From Agaricus subrufescens (Eukaryota; Basidiomycota; Agaricomycetes; Agaricales; Agaricaceae): 64,000 nucleotides of DNA. The stretch lies in assembly GCA_029945375.1 (NCBI GenBank), contig CM057060.1:186001-250000 (forward strand). The letters run 5' to 3'. A model generated the notes under the pieces. The model did no database searches. It was not told the origin of the DNA and was given only the letters and a program-made list of their open reading frames with translations. Below are positions 10,643 to 21,994 of this stretch, piece after piece; the stretch's first letter is position 1; every line of letters begins with the position of its first letter. The position numbers and the translations under genes were made by a program.

Positions 10643-11068
10643 TCTCGGTTACAAGTTGAGTGACGTGGGGATGATTGCCGAACGTTGAATTGGCCTGATA
10701 ATCTTCCCACACACATTGTATCAATGCTCTTCCGGCCCGTCATGATCCGACATCTGGCCGCCTCGCCCTACCCCTATCACAGTGCAAATACATGTTGGGA
10801 GAAAATCGAGGTAGAAGGATCGACTGCAGGAAAAACCAGCACTTTTGCTCAGGATTTTTTTCTATCCCTCGAGCGCGTACCTATGAGGCACTGATCTATA
10901 ATAACCCGACAACGATTCGGAGGAGTAGAATTTAGTTATGGTCAAAGTGGAGGAAGACTAGGAGAGCAACTTGTACGACATCATATAAATAGTATTCTCT
11001 AGGGAGAAAAGTGGGCTTTGTCCCTAGCATTCAATCTGAGGTGTCCCTGGAACTATTGCTATCAAGGA
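10643..11068. other. Intergenic gap between duplication copies
   Basis: This holds the upstream region of the copy A RPA1-like gene and the downstream flank of the copy B membrane gene. No gene is supported. GGATGATTGCCGA near 10,669 also occurs upstream of copy B (near 15,168) and may be a shared promoter element. Confidence 0.4.
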
Positions 11069-12158
11069 CTACAAAAACTGGATCTCAGATATTGGATATG
11101 GTGTGCTGATATCGTATTCAAAGAGCTTGATATTGCGGTGGACGCGGCATGACATCGAAGCTATGAGCGGGGCCACCCAAACCGTAAGCATACTGTTGAT
11201 AAGAGGAGGTAGTGAAGAAAAGCATAAAAGTATCGCAATGGTAGTCATCACGAGAAAGGCAATCCTTAGTCAAAACATTAATGAAAGTCAACATAATAAG
11301 ACTAGTGGTGCTCACAGGTAATACTGCTGGCCGCCGCGCAATACAGCTTGAGACAAACGAGGTAGAGCTCTCCCCAGAATAAAACGCTTCCACCCCATCT
11401 CACGATCAATCACTACGTGTGCGATTCCAATCTTGTATGAGATGGCAAGAAAGACGGAAGAGTCGTAGACAATCATCATAGCCATGGTAATGCCCATTAA
11501 TGGGCTGGCGCCCGCGTGTTTGAAATACAGTGTTTGTGGGATGTACGTTGGTTTTATAGTTATCACCAGAAGGGATTCGGAACACACGTAAGTTATCCAA
11601 AGGAAGGCGAAGAACCGGCGAACTCTAGGACTATCTGCATAAACTGCAAGGATCCGCTGAAGGAACAAATACGAGGAACATGTTATAGACATCCCGGCAA
11701 TGATTGTTCCGGAGAGTACTATTGCATACAGGTGGCGAATTGGTGTGGCTGAAACACATCTCAATGATCAGAGTCAATTCCCATTGGAAAAACATACTCC
11801 TCCGAATAACGTTGCTAGTCACATAGACTGCCGCAAAGGCCCTATAAGAGGTTAATTTCGGTTGGGGTATATGCTGGGTCATACACTGACCTAGCAAAAA
11901 TGAAACAAAATGTAGTAAAGCGAACACGACTCCGGCGTACAACTTTAATATCGTCAGGAAGAGTGGCAAGCATATCCCAAAGTGTAGCCTTTTAAAGACA
12001 TGAATAGAAGAAGGCATAATGAAGGACACAGGTAAACTGACACCTAGGAGGACAAGGAGAGCGTTCCTGCCAGCCTCATATGCAATAGCTTCCTGAGGTG
12101 AGAGATGATTAAGGTAGGTGTCAGGGTTAGGTAGTGAGTCGTCTGATGAGTGCAGCAT
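11069..12158 (-). CDS. Multi-helix membrane protein, copy B (intact)
   Basis: Exons: 12042-12158, 11891-11988, 11798-11841, 11316-11748 and 11069-11264, giving 888 nt or 295 aa. The protein has an N-terminal YLNHLSPQEAIAYEAGRN, the TLWDMLATLPDDIKVVRR segment and several hydrophobic helices (around LYAIVLSGTIIAGMSITC, SLLVITIKPTYI, MAMMIVYDSSVFLAISYK and IAFLVMTTIAILL). It ends with a SCRVHRNIKLFEYD motif and PYPISEIQFL. This matches a large agaricomycete family of integral membrane proteins of unknown function (DUF6533-type N-terminus, by memory). It lies 1.3 kb downstream of the broken copy B RPA1-like gene in the same direction. Confidence 0.8.
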
Positions 12159-13505
12159 GGTAAACCGCGTGAACAAAGAACAAGACTCCCTCTATTTGTA
12201 TCGAGTTATCGTTCTATTGATAGTCAATAAAACCTGCCGTTGTGAACTGGCTTGGAGAGACTTTTTCCAAGATCACTGGAATTTTCATCGTTAGATAAAT
12301 ATACTTCCAATCTTTCTGAAATACTACGGTACCTGAGCCTAAATCCGACCCCTCCGCGGCATTGACCTAGTTGCACATTCTAAACAAGTGCGACACAATC
12401 ACAATCGTCATCATTTCCATAGGCGAGGTTCGAGATATAAATGTCATTGTGTTTCGGTGGCATTAATTGTGTTCTGATGGATTAATACTCTGACCCCAGC
12501 TCGGTGATCTCGCGTGTTGTGGTACAGAACAAGACAGCACGAAAACAGACTGTATCGTGCTTCGCGATGGTACCAGATAAAGAGTGAAGGACCGGGATTC
12601 TTCGCTGAAGGAAAGGCTTCTTCTAACACACTCCGACAGCTGTGAGAGTACGATCAACGATTTAAAACATTGTTCATAAGTTGTGCCACAAACCATATTC
12701 TGAGAACTATACGATTCACCTTGACGATGGGAGACACCAACATCAGCTTTTCATGGCTACAAATCTGGCCTCGAGTATTAACATTATTTATCTATCCAGT
12801 GTCTATCCATGGTTTAATTCTATATAACGTCAAATTTCTCACGACTTACTTTTCCTGTTCCGCTTTGAGGCCCGAGAGCCGGGAAGTCTATACCTGTGAG
12901 GGGTAGTAAGAAATAAGATGAGTAAACTCGCATACTACCTGCAGGTTCTGTCATCACTACAAGTGCTTATCCATCTCCTGTAAAGGATATTAGTCAATGA
13001 AGGGAAGACGCGGATCTAGAGGGAAATCATAATGATTCATAAAACCAGATGAGGGAGAAGAAGGATACTTTAAAACCGATTTTGATCATGCAAGCGCATG
13101 GGTGTGGTAGTCCTGAATTCGCTCGGGCTCCAAGGGGTAGAACAAGTTGTGTGACAGAGATAAGAACCGGCAACGAGCACAACATGACGCACGTGAGAGT
13201 GGATTTCGAAAGAATGTTTCTATTCTGAGAACGAGTTGGGTAAAGGAGCAGCGAACCAATGAGTGTGTACATTCGAGCGGCTCTACTTACCACAAGAACG
13301 TTTTCCATTATACAAAAGAACATAAGTTGAGAACAGACTTTCATTTGAGCGTGCTTGAGGTTTGTAAGAGATTCAAATGGCCTACTGTACGCGCTAAAGC
13401 TGCCGATGCGCTGAGAAGTTCTCTGTTGTAGAGTATGGTAACCGTGTCTGGTTACTGAACATACGCATCGAAAACGCACCCCCTGACCAATGCTTAGCCA
13501 AACCC
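12159..13505. other. Intergenic sequence between the copy B genes
   Basis: No gene is supported. Open frames on both strands (13027-13509 minus, 13147-13431 plus) overlap each other, lack ATG starts and show no recognisable motif. I looked in the minus-strand sequence for a lost zinc-ribbon (CX4C...CX2C) of the RPA1-like gene and did not find one. Confidence 0.4.
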
Positions 13506-15158
13506 TCAAGTGTTAGGCACCTTTTCGCATGCCACAGCGCTGATTCTAATCGTTGGAGATTCTTGAGTCAAATCATACCAGCGGCGGAGGGCCGATCGCT
13601 GCTCGACCTCGGGTTCCAAATGGACGGTACTGCGAACCGCTACGGAAAGAATTCTCTGTGGTGTAATAAGCTTCCCGTCTATACCTGAAGAAGAAGGTTG
13701 TTCCTCTTCACCCAGTTTGATAGCTACATTAGCAGCGATCAATATAGAAATCAGCCAGGTAGAAGATCGTAATCACGGTTTTCAAAGAGGTGGGCATTCC
13801 TGAAAGCAACAATGTCCCCCGGGTACGCAGCAAATTCTTCAGCGTTATAAGACCATAGTCTGACTAGTAACTCGGTCCCAGATTCGTCGAATATCGTTAC
13901 ATCACGGAAGGGTAGCTAAGTGGGGTAAGGCAATGAATGTTTTATTCATCTCTCAGAACAGAAACTCACTTTCACGGATCGCTGGTAAAATGACTGTTCT
14001 GAGATGGGAGACACACTCCTCACGATACCTATCGTGTCGATAGACTCAAAGTAAAGTTAGCACGGATGGAGACAGAAAAGATAACTAGACCGACGCGATT
14101 GAATTTTTTCTTTTTCAACGGGTTGCTCAGGGAGTAAAGCGCGGTATTCAATCTCACTTCCTGAAGGCGAGGTAGAGGGATAAATCTAAAGCGATATCGT
14201 ATTCGTTTGATACTCGTTACCTGTCATTTGGATTAGAATTAGGTCCGAGTACGTTGAAACCCAGGCAAGACCCACCTCTTCGAAAATTGTACATTTCGTC
14301 ATAGAAAGCTGGCTCTTATCCTATAGGTTGAAACAGTAAGAACCACTCTCGAAGGAACCGGTATAGAGAAGGTGGTAGAAATAGTATTCTTGCCCAACTT
14401 GCAGCCTATCGTATACTTCCTCCGCAAGTATACAACCAGTCGCCTTGGTCAGCACTTCACTCGACTCATCCATAAGATGGATTACAAAGCTATCTGGGGT
14501 CCCTTCAGGATCTGTCCGATGAAACAACCGCGATTTGAACGTGACGCGAGCACGGATGCAGGGCACTTTGTCGCAAGGAGTAAAAATGAAAGGTAGGGCC
14601 GAAATCGGTATGGTGTTGTCCAGGGCGGCGCTTTCTGGTGCTGGGTTTGATTATATGCATGCTTTTCTCATGACGTCTGGAAGATGACATAACACTTACC
14701 ATCTCGGTTGAGTGAAGCTTCTTCTATAGGTCCTCCAATAAGTCCTGGTATTTTATCCGTGCATTTTTCGAAACTTGCGATAACCAATGTGTTACAGAAC
14801 CTGGCAGGATTTTAGTACATCCTCAGCATGACAACGGTGCTAGGTTGCGAGCTCATCACCCTTCTTCCCCATGAGGAAAACGACAAAGCACGGCAGCTTT
14901 GATCCTATGGATCCTAAAGATGATTTCGTCCATTTTCTCCTCAGCACGCCGTACGTCAACTATGGCGGGCAAAAGTCCGTAACCGTCTGAAATTGTCACG
15001 TTATGCTCCTCGGTGTAGGTTGTAACACATCCTCGTGGAAGGATTTGAACAACAACATCTGTTTTTTGAAACTTTCCAGTCAAATGCAAAAGAGTATGAA
15101 TTCCATCAGGAGTGAGAGGAAGAGTTGAAGGGGGAGGAACCATTGTGAAGTCTGTCAA
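13506..15158 (-). pseudogene. RPA1-like ssDNA-binding protein, copy B (one nonsense codon)
   Basis: Exons: 14860-15158, 14700-14800, 14276-14640, 14095-14220, 13970-14044, 13777-13915 and 13506-13723, 441 codons in phase. The domain order equals copy A: N-domain (LPLTPDGIHTLL, VVVQILPRG, VTISDG), domain A (IRARVTFKSRL, FVIHLMDESSEV, VGQEYYFY) and domain B (FRFIPLPRLQEV, IDTIGIVRSVSPISE, RDVTIFDESGTELLVRLW, STVHLEPEVEQR...RWYDLTQES). Codon 240 is TAG (14323-14321), just after YCFNL, where copy A reads arginine. The intron 4 donor is a weak GTCGGT where copy A has GTAAGT. A truncated N-domain plus most of domain A could still be made. Confidence 0.7.
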
Positions 15159-15697
15159 TTTACGTATGGATGATTGCCGAAAACTGAATTGAGTTCAGCT
15201 GCATCTTCACACGTTCATTATTCAAAGAAAAGCGAGCTGGCCGGGTTTGTGTGCTGGCCTCAGACTGCTGGGTCTTTCACAAATGCGACCGAGTGGGCAG
15301 CGGCAGATGTCTATTACGCTACATGTTTACTGTATGGACTGGTCCAAAAGTCAAGTCAAACCGAAGCACAGATTCTTACCACACTTCCGTGTCGAAAAGA
15401 TCTCGGAGATTACAAAAACGGGGGCGCGCCACTCTTCCTTCCTCCGCAATTAATGCCAGGATAGAATGGAAGTCATCGGACACGCTAAGGACCAGGGATA
15501 GTCGTTCCGTGAAAGTGATCCCGCCCTGAGTGGTCAAGACTTGAGAAGATGTAGAGACACAATCCTCTCAATAGATTTATGAAATATCATATGATAACGC
15601 TTACGACAAGGCCAATGTAACGCCGTAACAGGTGTATGCGAGTCTCCTTCGTTGAAAGCCCACTCGTAGAGTGTCATGTGCTTGTGTAGCGTACTCG
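15159..15697. other. Intergenic gap
   Basis: Upstream flank of the copy B RPA1-like gene and 3' flank of COG6. I see no gene or notable repeat in it. Confidence 0.4.
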
Positions 15698-18502
15698 TTA
15701 CTGATCCCCCGCGTCCTCCTCACTTTCTTCACTTTCGTCCTCCTCTGAAGTTTCATCGTCTTCCTCTTCTTCTTCTTCTTCTTCCTCCTCACTCTCTTCT
15801 TCCTCGAGTCCAAATATCTGGTACAAAAGATCTACTCTCCCAAACGGTCTCTCACTCCCCAACAACGTACTCGCAGCTTCATACTTGTTCTCAGCTTTCC
15901 CAATCTCCTCGCACAACATTCTATAATCCTTGGCCACTCGCCTCAAAGCATCTTGATGTATCTTCTCATGTAATTTCTGGACCACCAACCGCGACAGTCG
16001 AGGGGAATGTAGAACTTCTAAACCAGATAGCCATGTCGAAAAATGTTTGAGTGCTCTTTGTAAATCTGTTGGTCGCATTGAGGGTATACGTGAGAGAGGT
16101 TCCTGATAATGCACCGTTAGTAGATTGTTCGACACACAAGAGATGAGTGTTACATCGGAATCACGGTGACGACATGTCTGACAAGCTTGATATATTCCTG
16201 CGTCGTTCATGATAGATATGTACTACACGTGTCAAGTCAACCTCAGTACAATGTACGTGGATGAGAACTTACATGTTCATCAGTGAGGGCCCCTATCCGT
16301 GTATCCAGTGTCTGACGAACACCATCTTGTTTCGCCGAAGTGAATGAAAACGGCTCCAAGATGGTCTAATTTGAGGACAAGTCAGCTCAAGTATACAAAC
16401 CGTAGTACAGGTTAAGCCCACCAGAAGGTAACTCAAGCAATTTAACATGAATACAGCTTGATCCCATTTTGGGCGCAGGTGTTTCTTCTTCTCGCTAGCA
16501 CTCGCACAGGCCTCAACTACAGGGTCAATCATAATATCAAGTACCTTCGAGAACCCGGCTCGAAGTTCGTTTGCGTCTTCATCTCCGACCATGGATGATT
16601 GATACACAGTCATAATATCGCGCAGGATTTGCGCGTGATCAAGAACCATAAGCGGCGGCGTCAAAGATGGATCATCTGGGGGCTAAGAAAAGCGTGGATC
16701 GACTTGTTTTAATGCAATGAAATAAAGTCGCCACGCACAAGTTGTACATGGGCCAGAGCTCGCCCTTGAGTCGAGATGGACTCGTAGAAGACCTTGTAGG
16801 CAAGGTCCATGACACTGGGCACATCAGTTTATGAATTTCACCTCAACAAAAGGCAACGTACTCCTGAAGCGTCTTGGTCAAAATAGCCTGGTCCCCAATA
16901 GTCCTTCGCATTGTGATGAGATAGAATTGTAAAAGATTCGCGATTTTATACGAGATGATACTGCTTTCTTGTGATCGGACAGTTTGCTGTACTCTCATCT
17001 GTACATTCACAAATAAACATTTTAGCACGGAATACACGTATTCGAATACGGATTCTACCTTCAGTGGAACACAAAGCTTCCCAACGGCCAGGTCTAACAG
17101 CTCTTGAATCCATTCCTCCTCTTCACCTCCATCCCCGAATTTCCGTACACTACCTACCATCCGTTTCGCGGACTTGAGGTCAAAGAGACTCTCTAAGAAC
17201 TCCTGCTCGGCAGCGATGCCCTGATGAACCCACGCGAGCATGTCACCAACGTACCGCATCGGATCGTGTGCGTGAAGTTCTATAGGTCGAGGAAGGCCAG
17301 ACGGTCCACCACGCGTTAAGGCAGTGAGAAAGGATGCTGACAGCGTAGCTTGACGTGTTTCGGAAAGGCTAGTCAAAGCCTCGCTAAAGTAAAAGTCAGC
17401 TGAGGCCAGCTCAGTTGAGTGTGGATAACACGCACGTCAACAGTTCTGGACGTTTACGCAGCCTTCGAATCGCTTCTCGTAAAGTTGGTGTAACCTCAAT
17501 GAGCATCTCGCGACCGATTTGACGGAACTCGCTCGACGTCCACCGTAACAGTTTTTCATACCCATGTTCTAGGTAGGATGAAGTCGCCGTCATTATGTCC
17601 AAACTGCGCGTTCGAATGAGAAACTGCTAGGGCATTGGCAGATGAAGAGGGCGTACCCGGCCCGAGTTGGACCATCCTCTCCCGCCATTAAAACCTGACA
17701 ATCGTCCCTGATCTTCTCTGTCTTGTCCATCGTCCGGAAGAAACGCGTTCCAATCGGAGTCTCTCTGGATTTTACAATGTCGATTTCTTGCTCAGTGAGG
17801 GTGAATCTTGAAAGGAACATTTCGACGATTGATTTTTTATCTTCGACTTCTTTTCTACGACGCCGTGAGTCAGAGAGCTGAGAAGGAGAGGGGAAAAACA
17901 CACCTTTCCTCTCTCAAACTACCGGCACGCTCGAGGAGCGTCCTGCCAGACTGCTGCGTCAGCCCTAACTGAGTCTCTGCCTTGTCGCAATCTGACTTCA
18001 TAGTTTCAAGATGAACTTGTAAGTCGCTCAATTTCTACACATACATTGTTCAGCAAAAGATACAGATACCTGGAGAGAAAGAAACACACACTTGATCAAT
18101 CTCCCCCAATGCCTTCAAAAACTGCCGGCTCCCTTCAGCAAGCTTCTTTTCCATATCCCTCCGCAAATGTTTTCGTGCGCGTGCAGCGATCTCCCCGGGA
18201 ATCAGCTCGACGGGTGGTTGATGCAGAAGCGAATTTCGACTCCCAGTCGCATCGTTCTCGGTCTCGTCTTCATCTTCATCAAGCCTGGCAGGCTCTTTCC
18301 CCTTAATAGACGATGAAGGTGGAGCGTAAAGGTCAGAGAGATACTGTAACGCTTCCCGCGTTGCGGCGTCTTCGAAGTTCGTGCTCAGGACCTTGTACAA
18401 ACGCAAGGCCACTGGGTTCCGAGTTTGTGTTGATGGATGTTTCTTATCCGCCGCCTGAGGGAGTAAGGGTGAAGCCGAAGAGGAGGCAACGGAAGACGGC
18501 AT
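15698..18502 (-). CDS. COG6: Conserved oligomeric Golgi complex subunit 6
   Basis: Exons: 18092-18502, 17904-18034, 17657-17854, 17436-17603, 16862-17383, 16739-16814, 16422-16682, 16273-16365, 16154-16222 and 15698-16102; 2,334 nt, 777 aa. COG6 is part of lobe B of the COG tether, which holds retrograde vesicles at the Golgi. Family motifs are NPVALRLYKVLSTNFED with EALQYLSDLYA at the N-terminus, GLDIMTATSSYLEHGYEKL in the middle, and LSRIPS, WLSGLE, RLVVQKLH, YEAASTLLGSERPFGRVDLLYQIFGL near the end. After the normal end there is an acidic Glu/Asp/Ser tail of about 35 residues. Intron 9 (16103-16153) has a TACTAAC branch point but is 51 nt and in frame, so a retained form would also be open. 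The ATG at 18502 is the first in frame. Confidence 0.93.
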
Positions 18503-18668
18503 CGACGGCGGTGACAAGGTTGAAAGCAAATTACATACAACATCATTAGATCAATGGAATGTGATGGTCCGTGATCTAAGTAAACCGTCTTTGAAATAAC
18601 ACTAATTAAGTGGTCCATAAAGCATCGTAAGCTACAGTTAAACCGCGTCTAATCATAAAAAATGCTCT

Positions 18669-21490
18669 CTATAACGTAACTACAGAAGTTGGGACTGCAG
18701 GCCCGAGGGGGCCAGGAGCGGGAGGCGCAGTAGGGAGTGCCGGAACGCCCGTACCGGTACAAGGAGCTGTGGGAGTAATGGTGAAACTCGCGAAATACTC
18801 ATCCGGATATAAGCACCCCGCTACAGGAGTAATACCAGGAGTCTGATCATCACTATTGAACCAACCGTCAATGCCACTGGTCACTGAGCTAGGTGCACTG
18901 GTAAGTGTAGCCGTTGAGAGCGTAATAATCGATCCTGTGTTCGTATACGATGGTAGAAGAGGAATCGGTACTTGAGCATTCGAAATGGTTGGAGGAGGCC
19001 AAGGAAAATCTACTCAGGAGGAAGCGGCGATCGTGGTTGTTGAAGCACCGGTTTGCCACGGTTGATAGGGCCCAGTGAAATATGTCTGATTAGACCCCAG
19101 AGCAGCACATTTTCCATAACTGGTCCAAGGATCTTTAGGGATCCACCCATTGTTCAATCCTAGTTGGTAAGACCAAAGCGGCGCTTCGATACTCCCGTTC
19201 AAAGCGGGAGCAATCTGATAACGTTGATATAACACCTATATCAGGATGACGAAACTTTAACGTACCTTCCACGTCCAGAAGAACGTATCTTGCAAACCAT
19301 CGACACTTGCTTTGAAAAAATTCTGGATCCCAGCTTTCATTGTATCATCAAAATTTTTCCAGTCTACGTTTACTGCACAGTCCGGGTTCTGGGACGATAT
19401 GTTGACTCCTATTGTAAACAATCCACAATCGGTAGTTGACGCGGTGATCTCTCCAGCGACGGTTATTCCAAACCCTTGTCGCCTGTCGTGAGAGTGAGTT
19501 AAATGATAGGTCTCACTACTAGAGGACCTACACACCCTTCATTCACAAATGGCCCCCATGCTTCACATGTTTGCAAGGGCCACTTGCCGCCTGGTTGTCC
19601 ATCAGCGGCAGGGACATTCAGTGGGGAGGTATCAGAACCCCCGAAAGCAAAGTATTCGTGCTGATCCAAGCCCCTCCTATCTGCTCCTATGAGTGCGCCA
19701 GACCATACCTTGGTGTTGAAGCCATCATGAATAAAGATGTACTGAATGAGGATCCATAAGCCAACCTCAAAAAAATACCGAAAATACAGTAAAAAAAAAA
19801 AAACGTACGGGTCCGTTGCCCTCGCCGTAACCGGTGATGTTTCGAATCATGTCATGAGCCCCTAGATAGAAGCTGAGAAGGTTGTTCATCCCAATTGGGT
19901 CAAACAAGGGTTCGTTGACTAAACCGAGGCCAACCACAACGTCCTGATACTCCTTCTGGGAAATGAATTCAACTATGGTACGGATGTAATTCATTGCCCT
20001 TTGCGCATTGGCATAACCCATGTTTCCATTGAGGAAACTTATCGCACTCAATCTACAGAAAGGATCAACTTTTATAACTAAAGTCTTTGTGGAAGTAACA
20101 ACGAACCTTCCCGAGTGATTGTATCCTGTCGCAAATACAATTAGCACATAAAATGATAAGAAAAATAGTGGTACTCGCCATTCTGAGAGCCCGGAAGGGC
20201 GTGGAAGTCAAGAATCATCCGAATGCCGTACTTCCTAGACCAATTCATGGCTTTCAAGGCATACCTGGTTGAACGCTGAATACACAAATTCACACATAAT
20301 ACGACCACTCACTGCCAAGCTTTCCCTTCAAGGTAAGGCTCTCCGGGCCAAGTTTCTATCGCCCAATATGACAGAGGGAGACGAATGAAGTTTAACCCTG
20401 CTCCTAAACCACGAGGAATCTAAGTAAACAGTAGATCATTCCCCGGAAGGCTACTAACCTGCTATTTCGGCGAAGTCTCACTCGGTCTAGAAATTGCGTC
20501 AGAACAGCCAAATTTTTGAGCTTTAGCATGCCTCACAATAAAAGTATCGTAATGCCGTCGAAGCTGATCAAGTCCACCACCTGCAGTATCGGCTGCCATA
20601 GCCACACTGAGCGTATACTCGTCCGCTGCTTCCGGATATTTTTGGTACATGGCCGGAGTAATAAATGGCTCAGTAATTAACCAGCCACCAAGATTAACGC
20701 TCATGATACGATCCTGCCCCCAAGCCCAACTCTGGTTGAGGGGAGGCGTCCAGGAATTTGGCTGGGCATTATTGCTGAATGGGTCTGCTGGATCCTCCAC
20801 CTCTTAATAATAAAGTATATCTTAGTCAACTGTAACTTATGGCTACGGAAATGAGCCTTACAGAAACCTCCAAACTTGATATTATAAGTAAAAGTTGAAC
20901 CATTCGCGGGGGTTACGGTTGAACCATCACCTCCTGTTGTTAAAGTCTTGTAGGCATTAGTTTAAGCGAAGTAATAGCTGCAGGAGACTCACGACGGGTC
21001 GATGGGATGGGGTCGACTCTGCAGGTGGTGCGGATGTGGCAGGTTGAGGAGCATTGTCTCGGTGTTTCTTCTCTGCAACCAACACCACAAGGAGAACCAC
21101 GGTCACTATGATAGCCGTAGCAGTACCGATCACCGTGAACCAGAAGGCCTTCCGTCTCGTCCACGGCTTTTTTTGTAGTTGATAATCCTCTGGGTGATAT
21201 TCCCGCCCAGTCATACTGGTAATCATCTGAGTAGTCGTCCTGGTCTTCATATGCATTCGCCGGGTGATACCCTCGCCCACCATACCGGTTATCATGTCCC
21301 TGATTTTCATTTGGTTCATCATCAGTCCGAGATACAAGCTCATAAGTTGGCAGCGAAGACCGTTCGGTATTTCCTTTGGCAAATGATTGAGCTAAAGTGG
21401 AGGAGCTCTCTATGTCGCCTCTTCCTGGTCCAAAGGTAAAGAGAAGAAAAGCGTACAGTACAATAAAGCTGGACCAAAAGGCGTTTATTC
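18669..21490 (-). pseudogene. GH5 exo-beta-1,3-glucanase with N-terminal anchor (decayed)
   Basis: The exons encode a disordered N-terminus, a transmembrane anchor (FWFTVIGTATAIIVTVVLL), then a GH5/GH9-family exo-1,3-glucanase core: MSVNLGGWLITEPF, AGLNFIRLPLSYWAIE, LDFHALPGSQNGYNHSG, GLVNEPLF with the acid/base Glu, HEYFAF, TVAGEITASTTDC with the nucleophile Glu, FFWTWK and LWSYQLGLNNGWIP. Normal function is trimming of wall beta-1,3-glucan at the cell surface. It is broken: TGA at 20480-20478 inside the TE-x-DFAEIA motif, TGA at 19016-19014 before FPWPPP, and a frame change at an A7 run (21174-21168) just before the anchor. The conserved FGGFW junction near 20,860 also cannot be spliced cleanly. 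The true start was not found. If only the A-run were a sequencing error, two nonsense codons would still remain. Confidence 0.75.
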
Positions 21491-21496
21491 CCACAT

Positions 21497-21994
21497 GCGA
21501 AGATATATAGGGCTAAAGGGGCGAGAAATACTTTATTAGTGAAATTGAGAGATCGAATTCATTTTTGCTCCTGTCGCACAGCAACAAGAATGCCTCAAGT
21601 TTGAAGACATCTGCTAGCATTAAGCCATGGTCGTAGGACTTAAGGCCTGGATACGCTAGGTCGAAAGAATGGCTGCGCGTGAGGGCGCGGACGTTGTGGA
21701 CAAGCGCGGGATATAGCCAAAATCAAGGGACGGAAAGCACATGACTGAGAGTTGAATTGAGCTGTCAGTTTGTTCAGAAAAGTCGCCGCTATTATTTTTT
21801 CCTCCTTACGACTTCAGGGAGGCTCAGTATGTCACCTTCACTCTACTGATTATGGACTTCTCACAATCTTCGGCGCTTCATCGTTTCATAGGTCATTTCA
21901 TTCCGGTTAATAAGGGTCCACTTCGCGTACTGCTCTTGGAACATCGCCTCCATATACTGCACTCCCTGCAGATAATTCATTACGCGTATGCGTG
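21497..21994. other. Intergenic gap, possible divergent promoter
   Basis: It separates the minus-strand GH5 pseudogene from the plus-strand F-box gene. A TATATAT sequence lies near 21,505 and a possible branch-point/acceptor near 21,525 on the minus strand, which could mean that the GH5 gene once had a further 5' exon. Nothing else is evident. Confidence 0.3.

Larger units (their letters stand above)
6930..15190. repeat. Diverged tandem duplication of a two-gene module
   Basis: Copy A (about 6,930-10,690) and copy B (about 11,060-15,190) hold the same two minus-strand genes in the same order and with the same intron positions. Exons 2 of the membrane gene (98 nt) and exons 2, 6 and 7 of the RPA1-like gene (101, 139 and 218 nt) have identical lengths. 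Similarity runs past the coding ends: both membrane genes finish with the same PYPISEIQFL tail and related 3' flank, and GGATGATTGCCGA lies upstream of both RPA1-like starts. Between the genes within each copy the sequence is largely unrelated. Confidence 0.85.

Noticed and set aside
13027..13509. 160-codon minus-strand frame just after the copy B RPA1-like gene, considered as a missing domain C
   Set aside because: It has no zinc-ribbon cysteine pattern, starts without ATG in a different frame and overlaps an equally open plus-strand frame.
20957..21382. Met-rich N-terminal reading of the GH5 gene in the frame of its membrane anchor
   Set aside because: Upstream of the A7 run this frame reads as a shadow; the other frame gives a typical disordered leader, so a frame change at the A-run explains the region better.
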